Source: Kumtagia sp052180275 (GTDB taxonomy: Bacteria > Pseudomonadota > Alphaproteobacteria > Rhizobiales > Rhizobiaceae). From it: a DNA stretch of 64,000 nucleotides. Location: NCBI RefSeq assembly GCF_052180275.1, contig NZ_CP197465.1, forward strand, positions 4,092,001-4,156,000, written 5' to 3'. Positions within the stretch are counted from its first letter, which is position 1, and every line of letters begins with the position of its first letter. Positions 15,613-24,013 of the stretch are shown one piece after another. Position numbers and translations under genes: made by a program. The notes beneath the pieces were generated by a model that did no database searches, was not told the origin of the DNA, and worked only from the letters and a program-made list of their open reading frames with translations.

Positions 15613-17238
15613 GCTGGCGCCCCGATCCTCGCGAAGGCGCTCGCCTTCAAGGAATTCCTCAAGATCGTGCTTCCGACCGGTGATGCGTAGGATGTCCTCG
15701 CACTGGTCCGGCGTCAGCTCACCTTCGGCCACCATCACCACCAGCTCGCCAAGCGTCATCTCCCCGACGTGCTCCTTGATGGAGTTCTGGTAGATTTCCG
15801 ACGCCTTCGCCAATTCCGCGTCGGTGCCCATCAGCCGCACATGCTGTTCCAGCGCCTCGGCGCGCTCGCGCAACGTGGCAGCCTCACTGGAGAGCTGTTG
15901 GGTGTTGCGGTTCAACAGCTCCAGGTCCTTCTTCGCCCAATCGTAGGCTCGATCTGCGGCCACGAAGCGGGTTTCCGCCTCGGCAGCCTGCTTTGCAGTC
16001 TTCGATGCCCACAAGGTTCGCCCGAACACCGACAGCCTAAGCCCCTTCGCCCGCCCGCTGGCATGGTGGGTTGCATCCCACTGCTCCCGCGCGTTGTGCA
16101 GCGCCTGCTCTTTTGCGGCGGTGACGCCGATCCCCTGCGCCGCCTTGATCGCCGCGTCTTCTGCCCGTTGGCGGGCTACTTCATATCGGCGGAGCGTTTC
16201 ATCCCGGTCAGCGATCGACCGCTGGATAAGCCGGTGCTCCTCCCAAAGCTCTTTCGCCTCCTGAACCCGCTCCAGCGGCGTCATCTGGGACGGCTTCAGG
16301 CCCTCTGTCTGAATGGTGCCATACAAGCCGCTTTCGTCGAACTCTGGCTCGACTTCGCCATCCTCGATCTCTTGCGGCCCGTTAGCGAGGGCGACCGCGA
16401 GGTCGTCCCGAAACAGCTGACGGTCATCGTCAGGGTCGAACGGCAGCTCGGGAGCATAATTGTCGAGGGGATCGCCAGCGAAGTCGTAGCGGAAGTGCGG
16501 GTTCTCGATATCGCGCAGTTCCCCTAAGCGCGCATCGACAAAGAGGTCGACGTCGCCGACGGACAATCTGGGAAGGGCTCTCGCGACCATTTCATCGTCT
16601 CCGGTAAAGTCTTCTGACTTCCCGGATTCCGGCGCGAGGTCCAGCGAACTATCGGGGCGTAACGATGCAGCCTCGGTTTCGGGCTTCGACGCCTCGATGT
16701 TGTCGTTCTCAGCTTCAAGCTGGTAGCCTTCATGAACCTTGACGCGTACGTCGTAGCCGAGCTGTTCGAAGGTATCGTTGGCGGCGGTCTCCCACTCGAT
16801 CTTGAGCTTGGCCGTGCTTCCGCGTTCGCTGGTGCCAAAGACACGGCGGCCGGTTTCGACATCGCGGTCGAAGAACTCGAAATGGACGTGGTGGTTATTG
16901 GTGTCGAAGCCGTGGCCGACAAAATAGTATGGCGTCCGACCTTGACCAATTCGGAAGCCAAAACGTTTGAGTGCGACGGCCGCATCCTCCCTCGAAACGC
17001 TCCTTGGGACCGAAATTATGAAGCCATCTTGGACGCGTCCGTTGGCGCGGAGTCCGTCCTCATGGCCGATGAGCCACCGCTGGATGGCATGGTAATTTTT
17101 CGGCATGTGCTCCGAATAGAAGAACTGCATAGCGTTCTTGCGCATGACGTACCGAGCATGGGCCGCCGCCGTGTAAGGCTCCGCCTGGGTCTTCTTCCCG
17201 ATGGGCGTGTGCTTCAAAAACGCGGTAACCGTTGCCAT
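15607..17238 (-). CDS. MobA/VirD2-type conjugative relaxase
   Basis: 543 residues, ATG at 17238. The N-terminal 180 residues have relaxase features: tyrosines at 22 and 30 as nucleophile candidates, motif III NNHHVHFEFFDRD with the metal-binding histidines at 116, 117 and 119, and GYDVRVKVHEGYQ. The C-terminal two thirds are acidic, then long coiled-coil helices (about 320-480). It would nick an oriT and carry the strand. I could not locate the oriT; the 118 bases upstream are a candidate. Confidence 0.85.
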   Translation of the reverse strand: MATVTAFLKHTPIGKKTQAEPYTAAAHARYVMRKNAMQFFYSEHMPKNYHAIQRWLIGHEDGLRANGRVQDGFIISVPRSVSREDAAVALKRFGFRIGQGRTPYYFVGHGFDTNNHHVHFEFFDRDVETGRRVFGTSERGSTAKLKIEWETAANDTFEQLGYDVRVKVHEGYQLEAENDNIEASKPETEAASLRPDSSLDLAPESGKSEDFTGDDEMVARALPRLSVGDVDLFVDARLGELRDIENPHFRYDFAGDPLDNYAPELPFDPDDDRQLFRDDLAVALANGPQEIEDGEVEPEFDESGLYGTIQTEGLKPSQMTPLERVQEAKELWEEHRLIQRSIADRDETLRRYEVARQRAEDAAIKAAQGIGVTAAKEQALHNAREQWDATHHASGRAKGLRLSVFGRTLWASKTAKQAAEAETRFVAADRAYDWAKKDLELLNRNTQQLSSEAATLRERAEALEQHVRLMGTDAELAKASEIYQNSIKEHVGEMTLGELVVMVAEGELTPDQCEDILRITGRKHDLEEFLEGERLREDRGASL

Positions 17239-17356
17239 TGCGCCACCAGCTTAACATGCGTAGCGGCTGACCGGGTTTGGCCACAAACCCATATTGTCGC
17301 CCTACCCTGCTGACGCTATCCGCTAACCCCTGTTTCCGCACTCGGGCTATCGGGGC

Positions 17357-18088
17357 TTATCGGGCATTCGTCGCCGGTTTCTCTCGGGTCGTGTCGATGA
17401 GAATTTCTGCATCTTGCACAACACCCAGTAACCCGTCGGTCCAATACTCGTACATTGAAAGAGTGTCTGGTGACGTGGGAGAGGTCCAGACGAAAGCAAA
17501 ATCCAGTTTGTCATGCGCGTTTTCTGGAGCGGCGCAAACGATAGCCTCATCATCGCAAATCATGATGAAGTCGGGCAACCGCGGCACAGGTTCCTGCACC
17601 CTAAACACTCGAAGTCTGCCGCGTGCAGGTTTCATCTCCTCGATCCATCTCTCGATCGCCTCTCGTTCATCAAGCGGCACGAGAAATGGGTTGTTCCAAT
17701 CGTTAGTGACCAAGACGGTTAGCTTATTGGGATCGTTGATCCGAGTGCGCAGCGCTCTCCCATGCTTTTGCTTCTGCAGAAAGTGATGGAGAGAAAACCG
17801 CACGAACAGCGCGATCGTTGTGGCGTTGTCCAACCTAGATCGATAGTTGCCCTCCTGGTAATTCGGGACGAGGCCTACGAGGCCGCTGTTCCTCATATTG
17901 GCTAAGAGGTCTAAGTCGGACTTTGCACTGGACCCGCGACGCTGTAGCGGGTCGTATCGACCAGCGATAATGTCCTCCATAGCGGCGCGGATGGTGTGAG
18001 AGCGAAGCCCCGGACCCACGTGGGCATCAAAGGCGATCTTCAACGCTTCGCCCGCACTGACCATCATCTGATCACGGGAATCAGCCAT
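17357..18088 (-). CDS. Unknown accessory protein (243 residues)
   Basis: Start at 18088 chosen for GGAG six bases upstream. A longer frame up to 18385 is open but runs against the gene on the other strand and has no ribosome-binding site. N-terminal helices (ALKIAFDAHVGPGLRSHTIRAAMEDII) precede an alpha/beta-looking region. No motif recognised. Tail-to-head with the relaxase, it could share its transcription. Role unknown; cargo or transfer accessory. Confidence 0.6.
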   Translation of the reverse strand: MADSRDQMMVSAGEALKIAFDAHVGPGLRSHTIRAAMEDIIAGRYDPLQRRGSSAKSDLDLLANMRNSGLVGLVPNYQEGNYRSRLDNATTIALFVRFSLHHFLQKQKHGRALRTRINDPNKLTVLVTNDWNNPFLVPLDEREAIERWIEEMKPARGRLRVFRVQEPVPRLPDFIMICDDEAIVCAAPENAHDKLDFAFVWTSPTSPDTLSMYEYWTDGLLGVVQDAEILIDTTREKPATNAR

Positions 18089-18194
18089 CAAACTCTCCGG
18101 CGAGGACCGTCGGTATATACCTGGCGATACATGTAGGGCAAAGCCAATCAAAGCTTTAGTTGGCACTCTCCGCGGACGCTGACAGGGACGCCCC

Positions 18195-18617
18195 ATGACG
18201 GGGCTGCTCTGGGACAGCGCCGGAGCCCTCGATATGAAAAACTCCCTCATCCCGATACTCGGACGGTACGTCCTCGACGAGCTGTTCGAAAACCGTAAGC
18301 GACGCAACTCCGTCGTGAAGTCGCCGTCCCGTCTGCCCGCAAGGGCGTCGGGCGGCGGCGGCATACCTCCGCAGTGGCATGACATCTACAAGAGCTTCAA
18401 GCCCGCCTACCGGTATGCCAATGGCGTGCAGAGCGCCTACTTCCACAAGGTCGACATCTGGCGCAACACCGGCCAGCCTGCGGGTTTCTATCAGTCTCAG
18501 ATGGACGCGGCTGACGGCGCCTACCTCGAACGCTACGTGTGGATCTTCCACAATGGCCGCTTCACGGAAGTCGCCCAGTTTGGCGTGCGCGGCTCCCGCC
18601 GCCAGTTCGTGGGGTAG
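18195..18617 (+). CDS. Unknown protein of mobilisation/integration region
   Basis: 140 residues from ATG 18195, or 127 from ATG 18234 (GGAG at 8-base spacing). A basic, Gly-rich linker (about 36-58) joins a helical start and a Tyr/Trp-rich C-terminal part (WIFHNGRFTEVAQFGVRGSRRQF). No known domain. First of six closely spaced plus-strand genes that end with the integrase. Confidence 0.6.
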   Translation: MTGLLWDSAGALDMKNSLIPILGRYVLDELFENRKRRNSVVKSPSRLPARASGGGGIPPQWHDIYKSFKPAYRYANGVQSAYFHKVDIWRNTGQPAGFYQSQMDAADGAYLERYVWIFHNGRFTEVAQFGVRGSRRQFVG

Positions 18618-18623
18618 ACGAAC

Positions 18624-19073
18624 ATGGGCAAAGAGTTGGCAACCGAAAATCCGCCCGTCGTGGCGGTGAACCAAGTGCAGGCTCCCATGAGCCTGTACGA
18701 GGTTCGCGACTTTGACGGTGCGGTACGTATGCTTCGTCAGATTATGACCCGTGTAGAACGGCCGGTAGACGAGGTGAAGGCAAAAATCTTCAAGTCGCAC
18801 AGGCTCGTGGTGATATTGGACTACGAAGATGAGGATGATTTTGTCTATCGCCCGCAAGGGTATGTAGCTGAAATCCACCGCATTTTCTACGATATCAAGT
18901 ACGAGGATACGGTCGGCATCTATGATGTCCCGGTTGATCGGGGCGACTTTTACGAGGTGTTCACATTCCGCTACGAGATCGTCGACGGCGCGCTTGTCGA
19001 GTGTGGCCAAATCTCGTGCGTGAATATGGATAAGTCCGACTATCACTTGCGCCGCCGCAAGCGGCGCCTGTAG
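18624..19073 (+). CDS. Unknown protein with basic C-terminus
   Basis: 149 residues, six bases after the previous stop. A single alpha/beta region rich in Asp/Glu/Tyr (VVILDYEDEDDFVYRPQGY) ends in a basic tail RLRRRKRRL-like (HLRRRKRRL). Not recognised. The basic tail might bind DNA. Confidence 0.6.
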   Translation: MGKELATENPPVVAVNQVQAPMSLYEVRDFDGAVRMLRQIMTRVERPVDEVKAKIFKSHRLVVILDYEDEDDFVYRPQGYVAEIHRIFYDIKYEDTVGIYDVPVDRGDFYEVFTFRYEIVDGALVECGQISCVNMDKSDYHLRRRKRRL

Positions 19074-19075
19074 CC

Positions 19076-19276
19076 GTGAAGCTTATCGAAATGCTCATGA
19101 AGTTCGCGCTCGACGTGGCAATGCTCGTCATCCGCGCCTCGGTCCAGTTGATCATCACAGGCCTGATGGCACTGGGCCGGGCGCTGATGGAAACCGGCCG
19201 GGTCCACGCCGCCAACGCGAAGGCGGGGAAGGTGCCTGACAAGCGCCAGCCCCGCCGGAAGCGGCGGAGGCGGTGA
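19076..19276 (+). CDS. Small membrane-associated protein with poly-basic tail
   Basis: 66 residues, GTG start two bases after the previous stop. Residues 5-38 are hydrophobic or amphipathic helix; the last 12 are nearly all Arg/Lys. It overlaps the next gene (GTGATG). Unknown role. Confidence 0.55.
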   Translation: MKLIEMLMKFALDVAMLVIRASVQLIITGLMALGRALMETGRVHAANAKAGKVPDKRQPRRKRRRR

Positions 19277-19587
19277 TGGCGACGAAAACGAAGCTCACCT
19301 TCGTCTGGACGGTCACCGGCATCGCGGCCACCGCGTTTCTCGCTAATTGGGTAGGCGGGCGGTTTCTCGCCTACCCTTTTCTGTACTGCTGGGGCTCGGC
19401 TCTGCTGGGCCCGATCTATCGCGACTTCGCGCTTCTGGTGCTTTACGCCGCTTCACTCTATACCCTTTATGCCCTATGGATTGTTTATCCTAAAGGTGTT
19501 ATGGGCGGCGTACTTACCTTTATCGGCACCATCAGGCTTCCCGACGTCGCGGCACTCATGTTCCTGTCGGGAGGCTCCTGTGGATAA
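19273..19587 (+). CDS. Small polytopic membrane protein
   Basis: 104 residues with three predicted membrane segments (about 10-28, 32-50 and 53-72) and a hydrophobic C-terminus. The end overlaps the start of the excisionase-like gene by 8 bases. In composition it recalls small membrane proteins of conjugative elements; no family recognised. Confidence 0.55.
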   Translation: MMATKTKLTFVWTVTGIAATAFLANWVGGRFLAYPFLYCWGSALLGPIYRDFALLVLYAASLYTLYALWIVYPKGVMGGVLTFIGTIRLPDVAALMFLSGGSCG

Positions 19588-19813
19588 GAAAGAAATCGAA
19601 ATGATGCGTGAAGGACTCGCCAAGGAGTACGGTTTCGCCCTTTACCGCCAGTACGGTGAAGCGGAAGCCGCTCACTTTCTCCGCGTCGATCTCACCACGC
19701 TCATGCGCTGGCGTCGGGCGGGGAAGACGCGGTGCGTGAACCTCGGCGAACGGAAGGTCCGCTACCTCGGCATCCACATCGCCGACATGATGCTGGGTGT
19801 GAAGGATGACTAA
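19580..19813 (+). CDS. Excisionase-like DNA-binding protein (RDF candidate)
   Basis: 77 residues from GTG 19580 with GAGG five bases upstream. The region EAAHFLRVDLTTLMRWRRAGK and then GERKVRYLGIHIADMM is a winged-helix (MerR/Xis-like) pattern: a helix-turn-helix and a wing with basic residues. It overlaps the integrase start by 8 bases, the usual place for a recombination directionality factor. Confidence 0.7.
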   Translation: MDKKEIEMMREGLAKEYGFALYRQYGEAEAAHFLRVDLTTLMRWRRAGKTRCVNLGERKVRYLGIHIADMMLGVKDD

Positions 19814-20900
19814 GCGGGCCTTCCAGATCGGTGACTACTGGCTGGACCGGCGCAAGGGTCGGCCCGGCTGGTATCGTTTTGGCTACGACGCCGCCACCCG
19901 CCAGACCCGAAAAGTGTCCATGGACACGGATGACCTCGAAGTAGCCAAAGGCAAGCTGCTGGACTGGTATTCGGCTGAACGCCTGCGGACCAGCCAGCAC
20001 CTCTCCTCGGAGGAAGTGACCCTGCGCGACATCTGGAAGGAATACGAAGCCAACCATGTGCCGAAGCTACGGTCTCGGCAGGCTGTGTCCATCCTGCTGC
20101 GCTATTGGCTGGACTTTTGGGGCGACGCGACGGTCGCCGACGTGCGCAGCATCCCACGGCAGGAAGAATTCGTCGCGTGGCTGTTCGCCAAGGGGCTCGC
20201 CAACAATTCTTGCAACAGAGCTTTGGAAGTTGGGCGCGGTGCTATCAATAGAAGCTGGAAAAGGGGGATCATCCGCGACAAGCCCTTCATCCAAATGCTC
20301 AAGATCGAAACCGACCGCCCCATGGGCAGACCGCTGGACGTCGAAGAAATCCGCAAGCTCTACACCCACTCGGCGGACCATATCCGCCTGTTCCTCGTCC
20401 TCATGCTCGCCACTGGCGCCCGCAATGAGGCCATAACGTCCCTGACGTGGCCACAGATCGATTTTGAGGCGGGTCTGGTGCACCTGAACCCCACCGGACG
20501 CAAACAGACGTCCAAGCGCCGTCCTACGGTCCGCCTGACGCCTTTCCTGCGGGAGTATCTGGAGCCGTTGGACAAGACGACGCCTGCGGTGATGATGTTC
20601 CGCGGTCAGAAGGTCCAGCTCATCAACAAGGGCATCCGCGCTGCCCTGCGGCGCGCGGAGATGGATCGGGAGGTCACAGCGTACTCTTGCCGCCATACGG
20701 TTGCCCGTTGGCTCCGCAAGGAAGGCGTCTCGCCGTGGGAGACAGCCATGCAGCTGGGCCACAAGGTGGCCGCGTTCTCGATGACGGAACGCTACGCGGC
20801 ATGGTCACCGGACTATCTCGACAAGTCGACCGCTGCGATCGAAAAGCTGCTTCGCGCGGCGATCCCGCTTGACGCCCCCGGCGTCCCGAATGGTCGCTAA
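19806..20900 (+). CDS. int: Tyrosine-family integrase
   Basis: 364 residues. N-terminal arm-binding part (1-70), SAM-like core-binding part (72-165), catalytic domain (175-340). Catalytic residues seen: R206 in TGARNEA, R296 in the box AYSCRHTVAR, H319 in LGHK and Y330 in TERYA. The first histidine of the HxxR box is a tyrosine (Y293) here, a variation tolerated in some integrases. It closes the element at its right end, next to direct repeats likely to be arm sites. Confidence 0.9.
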   Translation: MTKRAFQIGDYWLDRRKGRPGWYRFGYDAATRQTRKVSMDTDDLEVAKGKLLDWYSAERLRTSQHLSSEEVTLRDIWKEYEANHVPKLRSRQAVSILLRYWLDFWGDATVADVRSIPRQEEFVAWLFAKGLANNSCNRALEVGRGAINRSWKRGIIRDKPFIQMLKIETDRPMGRPLDVEEIRKLYTHSADHIRLFLVLMLATGARNEAITSLTWPQIDFEAGLVHLNPTGRKQTSKRRPTVRLTPFLREYLEPLDKTTPAVMMFRGQKVQLINKGIRAALRRAEMDREVTAYSCRHTVARWLRKEGVSPWETAMQLGHKVAAFSMTERYAAWSPDYLDKSTAAIEKLLRAAIPLDAPGVPNGR

Positions 20901-20927
20901 CGTCTCGGCCACTTCTGGCGAAAATGT

Positions 20928-21000
20928 TGGGCACGCAGTGGGCACGCAACGGTGCGCCCCGTAGGGCATTTTGGTGCCCCTTTATGCATTTGCGTGCCCA
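20928..21000. repeat. Three copies of TGGGCACGCA (two direct, one inverted)
   Basis: Copies at 20928-20937 and 20939-20948 in direct orientation, 11 bases apart, and an inverted copy at 20991-21000. They lie just after the integrase stop at the presumed right end of the element. Helical spacing and location suit integrase arm-type or excisionase sites; the pair with the inverted copy could also fold as a hairpin. Confidence 0.6.
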
Positions 21001-21043
21001 GAAATGAAACGAAAGGCGATAACGATTTCAGGTATTTAGCGCC

Positions 21044-21559
21044 TTACATTCTATATGCAATCGTATCGTTCCAGAAGCGGTCGAGGCGCTGCAGGGCGCG
21101 GTTCATCTGCTTGAACTCTTCGGTGTTGATGCCGCCGACCTGCTCGATCGAACCGACATGGCGCTCATAGAGCCCGGCCACCACCTCGGCGATCGCCGCG
21201 CCCTTCGGCGTCAGGCTGACCCGCACCGAACGGCGGTCGATGCGCGACCGCTGGTGGTTGATGAAGCCGAGGTCGACCAGCTTCTTCAGATTGTAAGAAA
21301 CATTGGAGCCGAGATAGTAGCCGCGCGAGCGCAGCTCGCCGGCGGTCAACTCGGAATTGCCGATGTTGAACAGCAGCAGGGCCTGGATCGCATTGATATC
21401 GCTGCGGCCGTTGCGGTCGAACTCGTCCTTGATCACGTCAAGCAGACGGCGGTGCAGCCGCTCGACGAGCTGAAGTGATTCCATGTATAGGGAACGGATA
21501 GCCTCGCGGCGATCGTCGGATACAGTAGCGGGCTTGGCCGCCGTACGCGGGTTGATCAT
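21044..21559 (-). CDS. ldtR: MarR-family regulator, LdtR-like
   Basis: A 171-residue winged-helix regulator: dimerisation helix 15-45, HTH around ELTAGELRSRGYYLGSNVSYNLKKLV (residues 74-99), and the wing with SRIDRRSVRVSLT. The YYLGSNVSYNLKKL recognition helix is the form I know from LdtR of Rhizobiales and Liberibacter, which controls an L,D-transpeptidase and stress tolerance. Its 3' end faces the integrated element. Confidence 0.8.
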   Translation of the reverse strand: MINPRTAAKPATVSDDRREAIRSLYMESLQLVERLHRRLLDVIKDEFDRNGRSDINAIQALLLFNIGNSELTAGELRSRGYYLGSNVSYNLKKLVDLGFINHQRSRIDRRSVRVSLTPKGAAIAEVVAGLYERHVGSIEQVGGINTEEFKQMNRALQRLDRFWNDTIAYRM

Positions 21560-21794
21560 TGTATTCGCCTCTCGTTTGTCGCCGGGTGATGTTTTGTTTT
21601 TCTCACCTTGATTGCGACCCTATCGAATACACATAAAATTCGACTTAAACGCCAGCCTTAACAGGAGGTTACCGGCAATAGGTTTCAGCGGAGGGTTAAC
21701 AAATACCCAGCCCGAACCAGAAAATTAACCTAAAGCGTTATCGATCTGCCGCGCCGCCCGGACGCAAAGGCCGGTTTCGCGTCGCCAGCGGGCG

Positions 21795-22217
21795 CTATTG
21801 CGGCGCCGGGCGCTGCTGGAGATAGATGACCAGCCGGAAGGTCGCGTAGAGGCAGGCGGCGAAGGCATGTGACGCGACGACCGCATAGTGCCGGCCGAAA
21901 AGATCGGGAAAACCGGCATACATGATCGTTTCCGTGGCGGCGCACAGGAACCAGATCACCGGCCCCCAGGACGACAGCATCCATAGCCCGGCTGCCGCGA
22001 AGGGAAAGAAGACCGCCAGCGTGACCGTCACGACCTGCCAGTGAACCGGCATGAGGTCCAGGCGCCACAGAGGGGCGTCGTAATAGCCGAGCAGCCTTAT
22101 CCAATAGAGGACGCCGAACATCAAACAGTAGACGGCAATGATGCGCTGGAACCAGGCGAACAGGGATTCGACCACCGTGGGGCCGAAGGCCTGCGGCCTG
22201 GTCGAGGCATCGCTCAC
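21795..22217 (-). CDS. DUF6163-type membrane protein
   Basis: 140 residues from a GTG at 22217, which overlaps the stop of the upstream hydrolase (GTGA). A longer ATG-start frame is less likely because of that coupling. Four hydrophobic segments (about 20-40, 55-75, 80-100, 110-130) with the conserved LYWIRLLGYY and LMPVHWQV patterns. It lies beside ldtR-type genes in Rhizobiales. Function unknown. Confidence 0.75.
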   Translation of the reverse strand: MSDASTRPQAFGPTVVESLFAWFQRIIAVYCLMFGVLYWIRLLGYYDAPLWRLDLMPVHWQVVTVTLAVFFPFAAAGLWMLSSWGPVIWFLCAATETIMYAGFPDLFGRHYAVVASHAFAACLYATFRLVIYLQQRPAPQ

Positions 22218-23278
22218 AGAACGAGGTCTCCGCCCGGCAACGGCGCGAAATAGGCTTCGACGGCATCGTCGGTCACATCCGCCAGGCTTTGCGGCCGCCA
22301 TTTCGGCGCACCGTCCTTCTCGATGATCGCGGCGCGGATGCCTTCCGGGAAGTCATGGCCGGCAACCATCCGGTTGAGGATGCGGAACTCCATGCGCATG
22401 CACTCGTCCATGTCGAGCATCGCGCCGGTGTTGATCTCGCGGAAAGTGACGGCGACGCTGGTCGGGGACGCCTTGCCGATCGCCGCCAGCGCGGTCTCGG
22501 CCACCGTTTCGCCGGACTCGCGCGCCTGGTCGAGCCCGACCAGCAGGTCGCCGAGCTTTTCGCGCGAAAACAGCCTTGCGATCGAGAACAGCGCGCCTTC
22601 GTCGGTTTCGGCCTGGGGAACGCTGGCGAACTGTTTAAGGCAGCTGTCAGGCGGTACGCCGTTGCATAAGGCGGCCACGATATCGCCGAGGGCGGACGAT
22701 TCCACCGCATGGGTCGCGATGCCCGCCCTCAGCGCGTCACCGGAGCGGATGCGCCCGCCGGTGAGGCCGAGATACATGCCGTAGCTGCCCTTCAGCCGCG
22801 ACAAAAGGAAACTGCCTCCGACATCCGGAAAGAAGCCGATGCCGACCTCCGGCATGGCGAACAGCGCCTTCTCGGTCATCACCCTGTGCGAGCCGTGGCA
22901 GGAAATGCCGACGCCGCCACCCATGACGATGCCATCGATCAGCGAGACGCACGGCTTCGGGAAGCGGGCAAGCGCGGCGTTCAGCCTGTATTCTTCGGCG
23001 AAGAAGCCCACCGGCGCCGCGCCGGCGCGCATTGCGTGATAGGCCTGCGCGATGTCGCCGCCCGCGGAGAACGCCCTGCCCTCGGCCCGGATCAGGACCA
23101 GGGCAACGTCTTCATCGCGCTCCCATGCGGCGAATGCCTTCGCCAGGGCGCGGACCATGATGAGCGTAACCGCGTTGAGCGCCTTTGGCCGCGTCAAAGT
23201 GATGACGCCGGCCACGCCGATCCGCTCGAACCGGATTTCGTCTCCTCCGCCAAAATCCATCAGCGCGCGATTCTCCAT
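22214..23278 (-). CDS. 3-hydroxyisobutyryl-CoA hydrolase / enoyl-CoA hydratase family
   Basis: About 354 residues from ATG 23278 (ATG 23287 also possible; no clear ribosome-binding site for either). Crotonase-fold oxyanion-hole segments FSAGGDIAQAY and GIVMGGGVGIS, then EVGIGFFPDVGGS, the pattern of HIBCH rather than short enoyl hydratases. HIBCH hydrolyses 3-hydroxyisobutyryl-CoA in valine degradation. The C-terminal extension of about 100 residues also fits HIBCH size. Confidence 0.85.
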   Translation of the reverse strand: MENRALMDFGGGDEIRFERIGVAGVITLTRPKALNAVTLIMVRALAKAFAAWERDEDVALVLIRAEGRAFSAGGDIAQAYHAMRAGAAPVGFFAEEYRLNAALARFPKPCVSLIDGIVMGGGVGISCHGSHRVMTEKALFAMPEVGIGFFPDVGGSFLLSRLKGSYGMYLGLTGGRIRSGDALRAGIATHAVESSALGDIVAALCNGVPPDSCLKQFASVPQAETDEGALFSIARLFSREKLGDLLVGLDQARESGETVAETALAAIGKASPTSVAVTFREINTGAMLDMDECMRMEFRILNRMVAGHDFPEGIRAAIIEKDGAPKWRPQSLADVTDDAVEAYFAPLPGGDLVL

Positions 23279-23451
23279 TCCAAGAGACATCAGTGCTAAG
23301 GACGGCAAGCAGGCCCGTCAACGGCGACGCCGTGTGCAAGCATTCCAATCGGCCCGTGCCGCTTCGCCGCTCTTCCGCCTTGATGGCGTTTCAGCTTAGG
23401 ATGGGAGCTTGGGTGGGCGCCCGTGTTCCGTCGTTGCCAATGGAGAGTTTC

Positions 23452-23964
23452 ATGAAGACCAAATTTGCCGCCGCCTTCCTCGCGCCTGCGGCGCTTCTGG
23501 CGGCGTCGTCCTTCGCCCAGGCCGCCGACCTGCGCACCTATCAGGAGCCGGACGACCGCGACGGCGTCAAGATCGGCACGCTGTCCTGCGACATCGGCGG
23601 TGGCGCCGGTTATGTGCTGGGCTCGGCCAAGGAACTCAACTGCGTGTTCCACTCCTCGATCGGCGCCCGCACGACGGAAAGCTACACCGGCACCATCCGC
23701 AAGATGGGCGTCGATCTCGGCTTCACCACGCAGGGCAAGCTGGTCTGGGCGGTTTGCGCACCGACGGCCGGCTACCATCGCGGCTCGCTGGCCGGGCTCT
23801 ACAAGGGCGTGACCGCGGAAGCGACGGTCGGCGCAGGCGTCGGAGCGAATGTGCTGGTCGGCGGCACCTCGGGCTCGATCCAGTTGCAGACCATCAGCGT
23901 CACCGGCCAGTACGGCCTCAACATCGCCGCCACCGGCACTTCGGTGACACTCAACCCGAGCTGA
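23452..23964 (+). CDS. DUF992-family exported protein
   Basis: 170 residues, ATG with GGAG upstream. A 25-residue signal peptide ends in AQA/A; the mature part has the DUF992 pattern (VKIGTLSCDIGGGAGYVLGS, CVFHSS, then YTGTIRKMGVDLGF). Two conserved cysteines may form a disulfide. Alphaproteobacterial periplasmic or outer-membrane-linked family of unknown function. Followed closely by the YdeI-like gene. Confidence 0.85.
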   Translation: MKTKFAAAFLAPAALLAASSFAQAADLRTYQEPDDRDGVKIGTLSCDIGGGAGYVLGSAKELNCVFHSSIGARTTESYTGTIRKMGVDLGFTTQGKLVWAVCAPTAGYHRGSLAGLYKGVTAEATVGAGVGANVLVGGTSGSIQLQTISVTGQYGLNIAATGTSVTLNPS

Positions 23965-24013
23965 GGGCGAACCCGACCGGGCGCCATCGCCTCGTAAAAC
24001 CACGATCCGAGGA

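Larger units (their letters stand above)
1..21030. mobile_element. Prophage (right part) with mobilisation cassette and integrase
   Basis: Continuous plus-strand tail and lysis genes (to about 11.66 kb) are followed by ArdC, a VirD4/TraG-type ATPase, a relaxase, small unknown genes, an excisionase-like gene and a tyrosine integrase (to 20.9 kb). Chromosomal genes begin at 21.04 kb. The left end with capsid and packaging genes lies outside the window, so neither the left attachment site nor the total length can be given. It may be a single element or a prophage with an adjoining mobilisable element. The right boundary is estimated from the end of the integrase and the start of the ldtR-like gene. 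Confidence 0.7.

Noticed and set aside
17089..17356. oriT for the relaxase
   Set aside because: I looked upstream of the relaxase and between ardC and the coupling gene for a nick-site-like inverted repeat and found none that I could defend.
21044..21559. The ldtR-like gene as the attachment site of the first element
   Set aside because: The element ends close to its 3' end, but without the left boundary no duplicated core can be shown.
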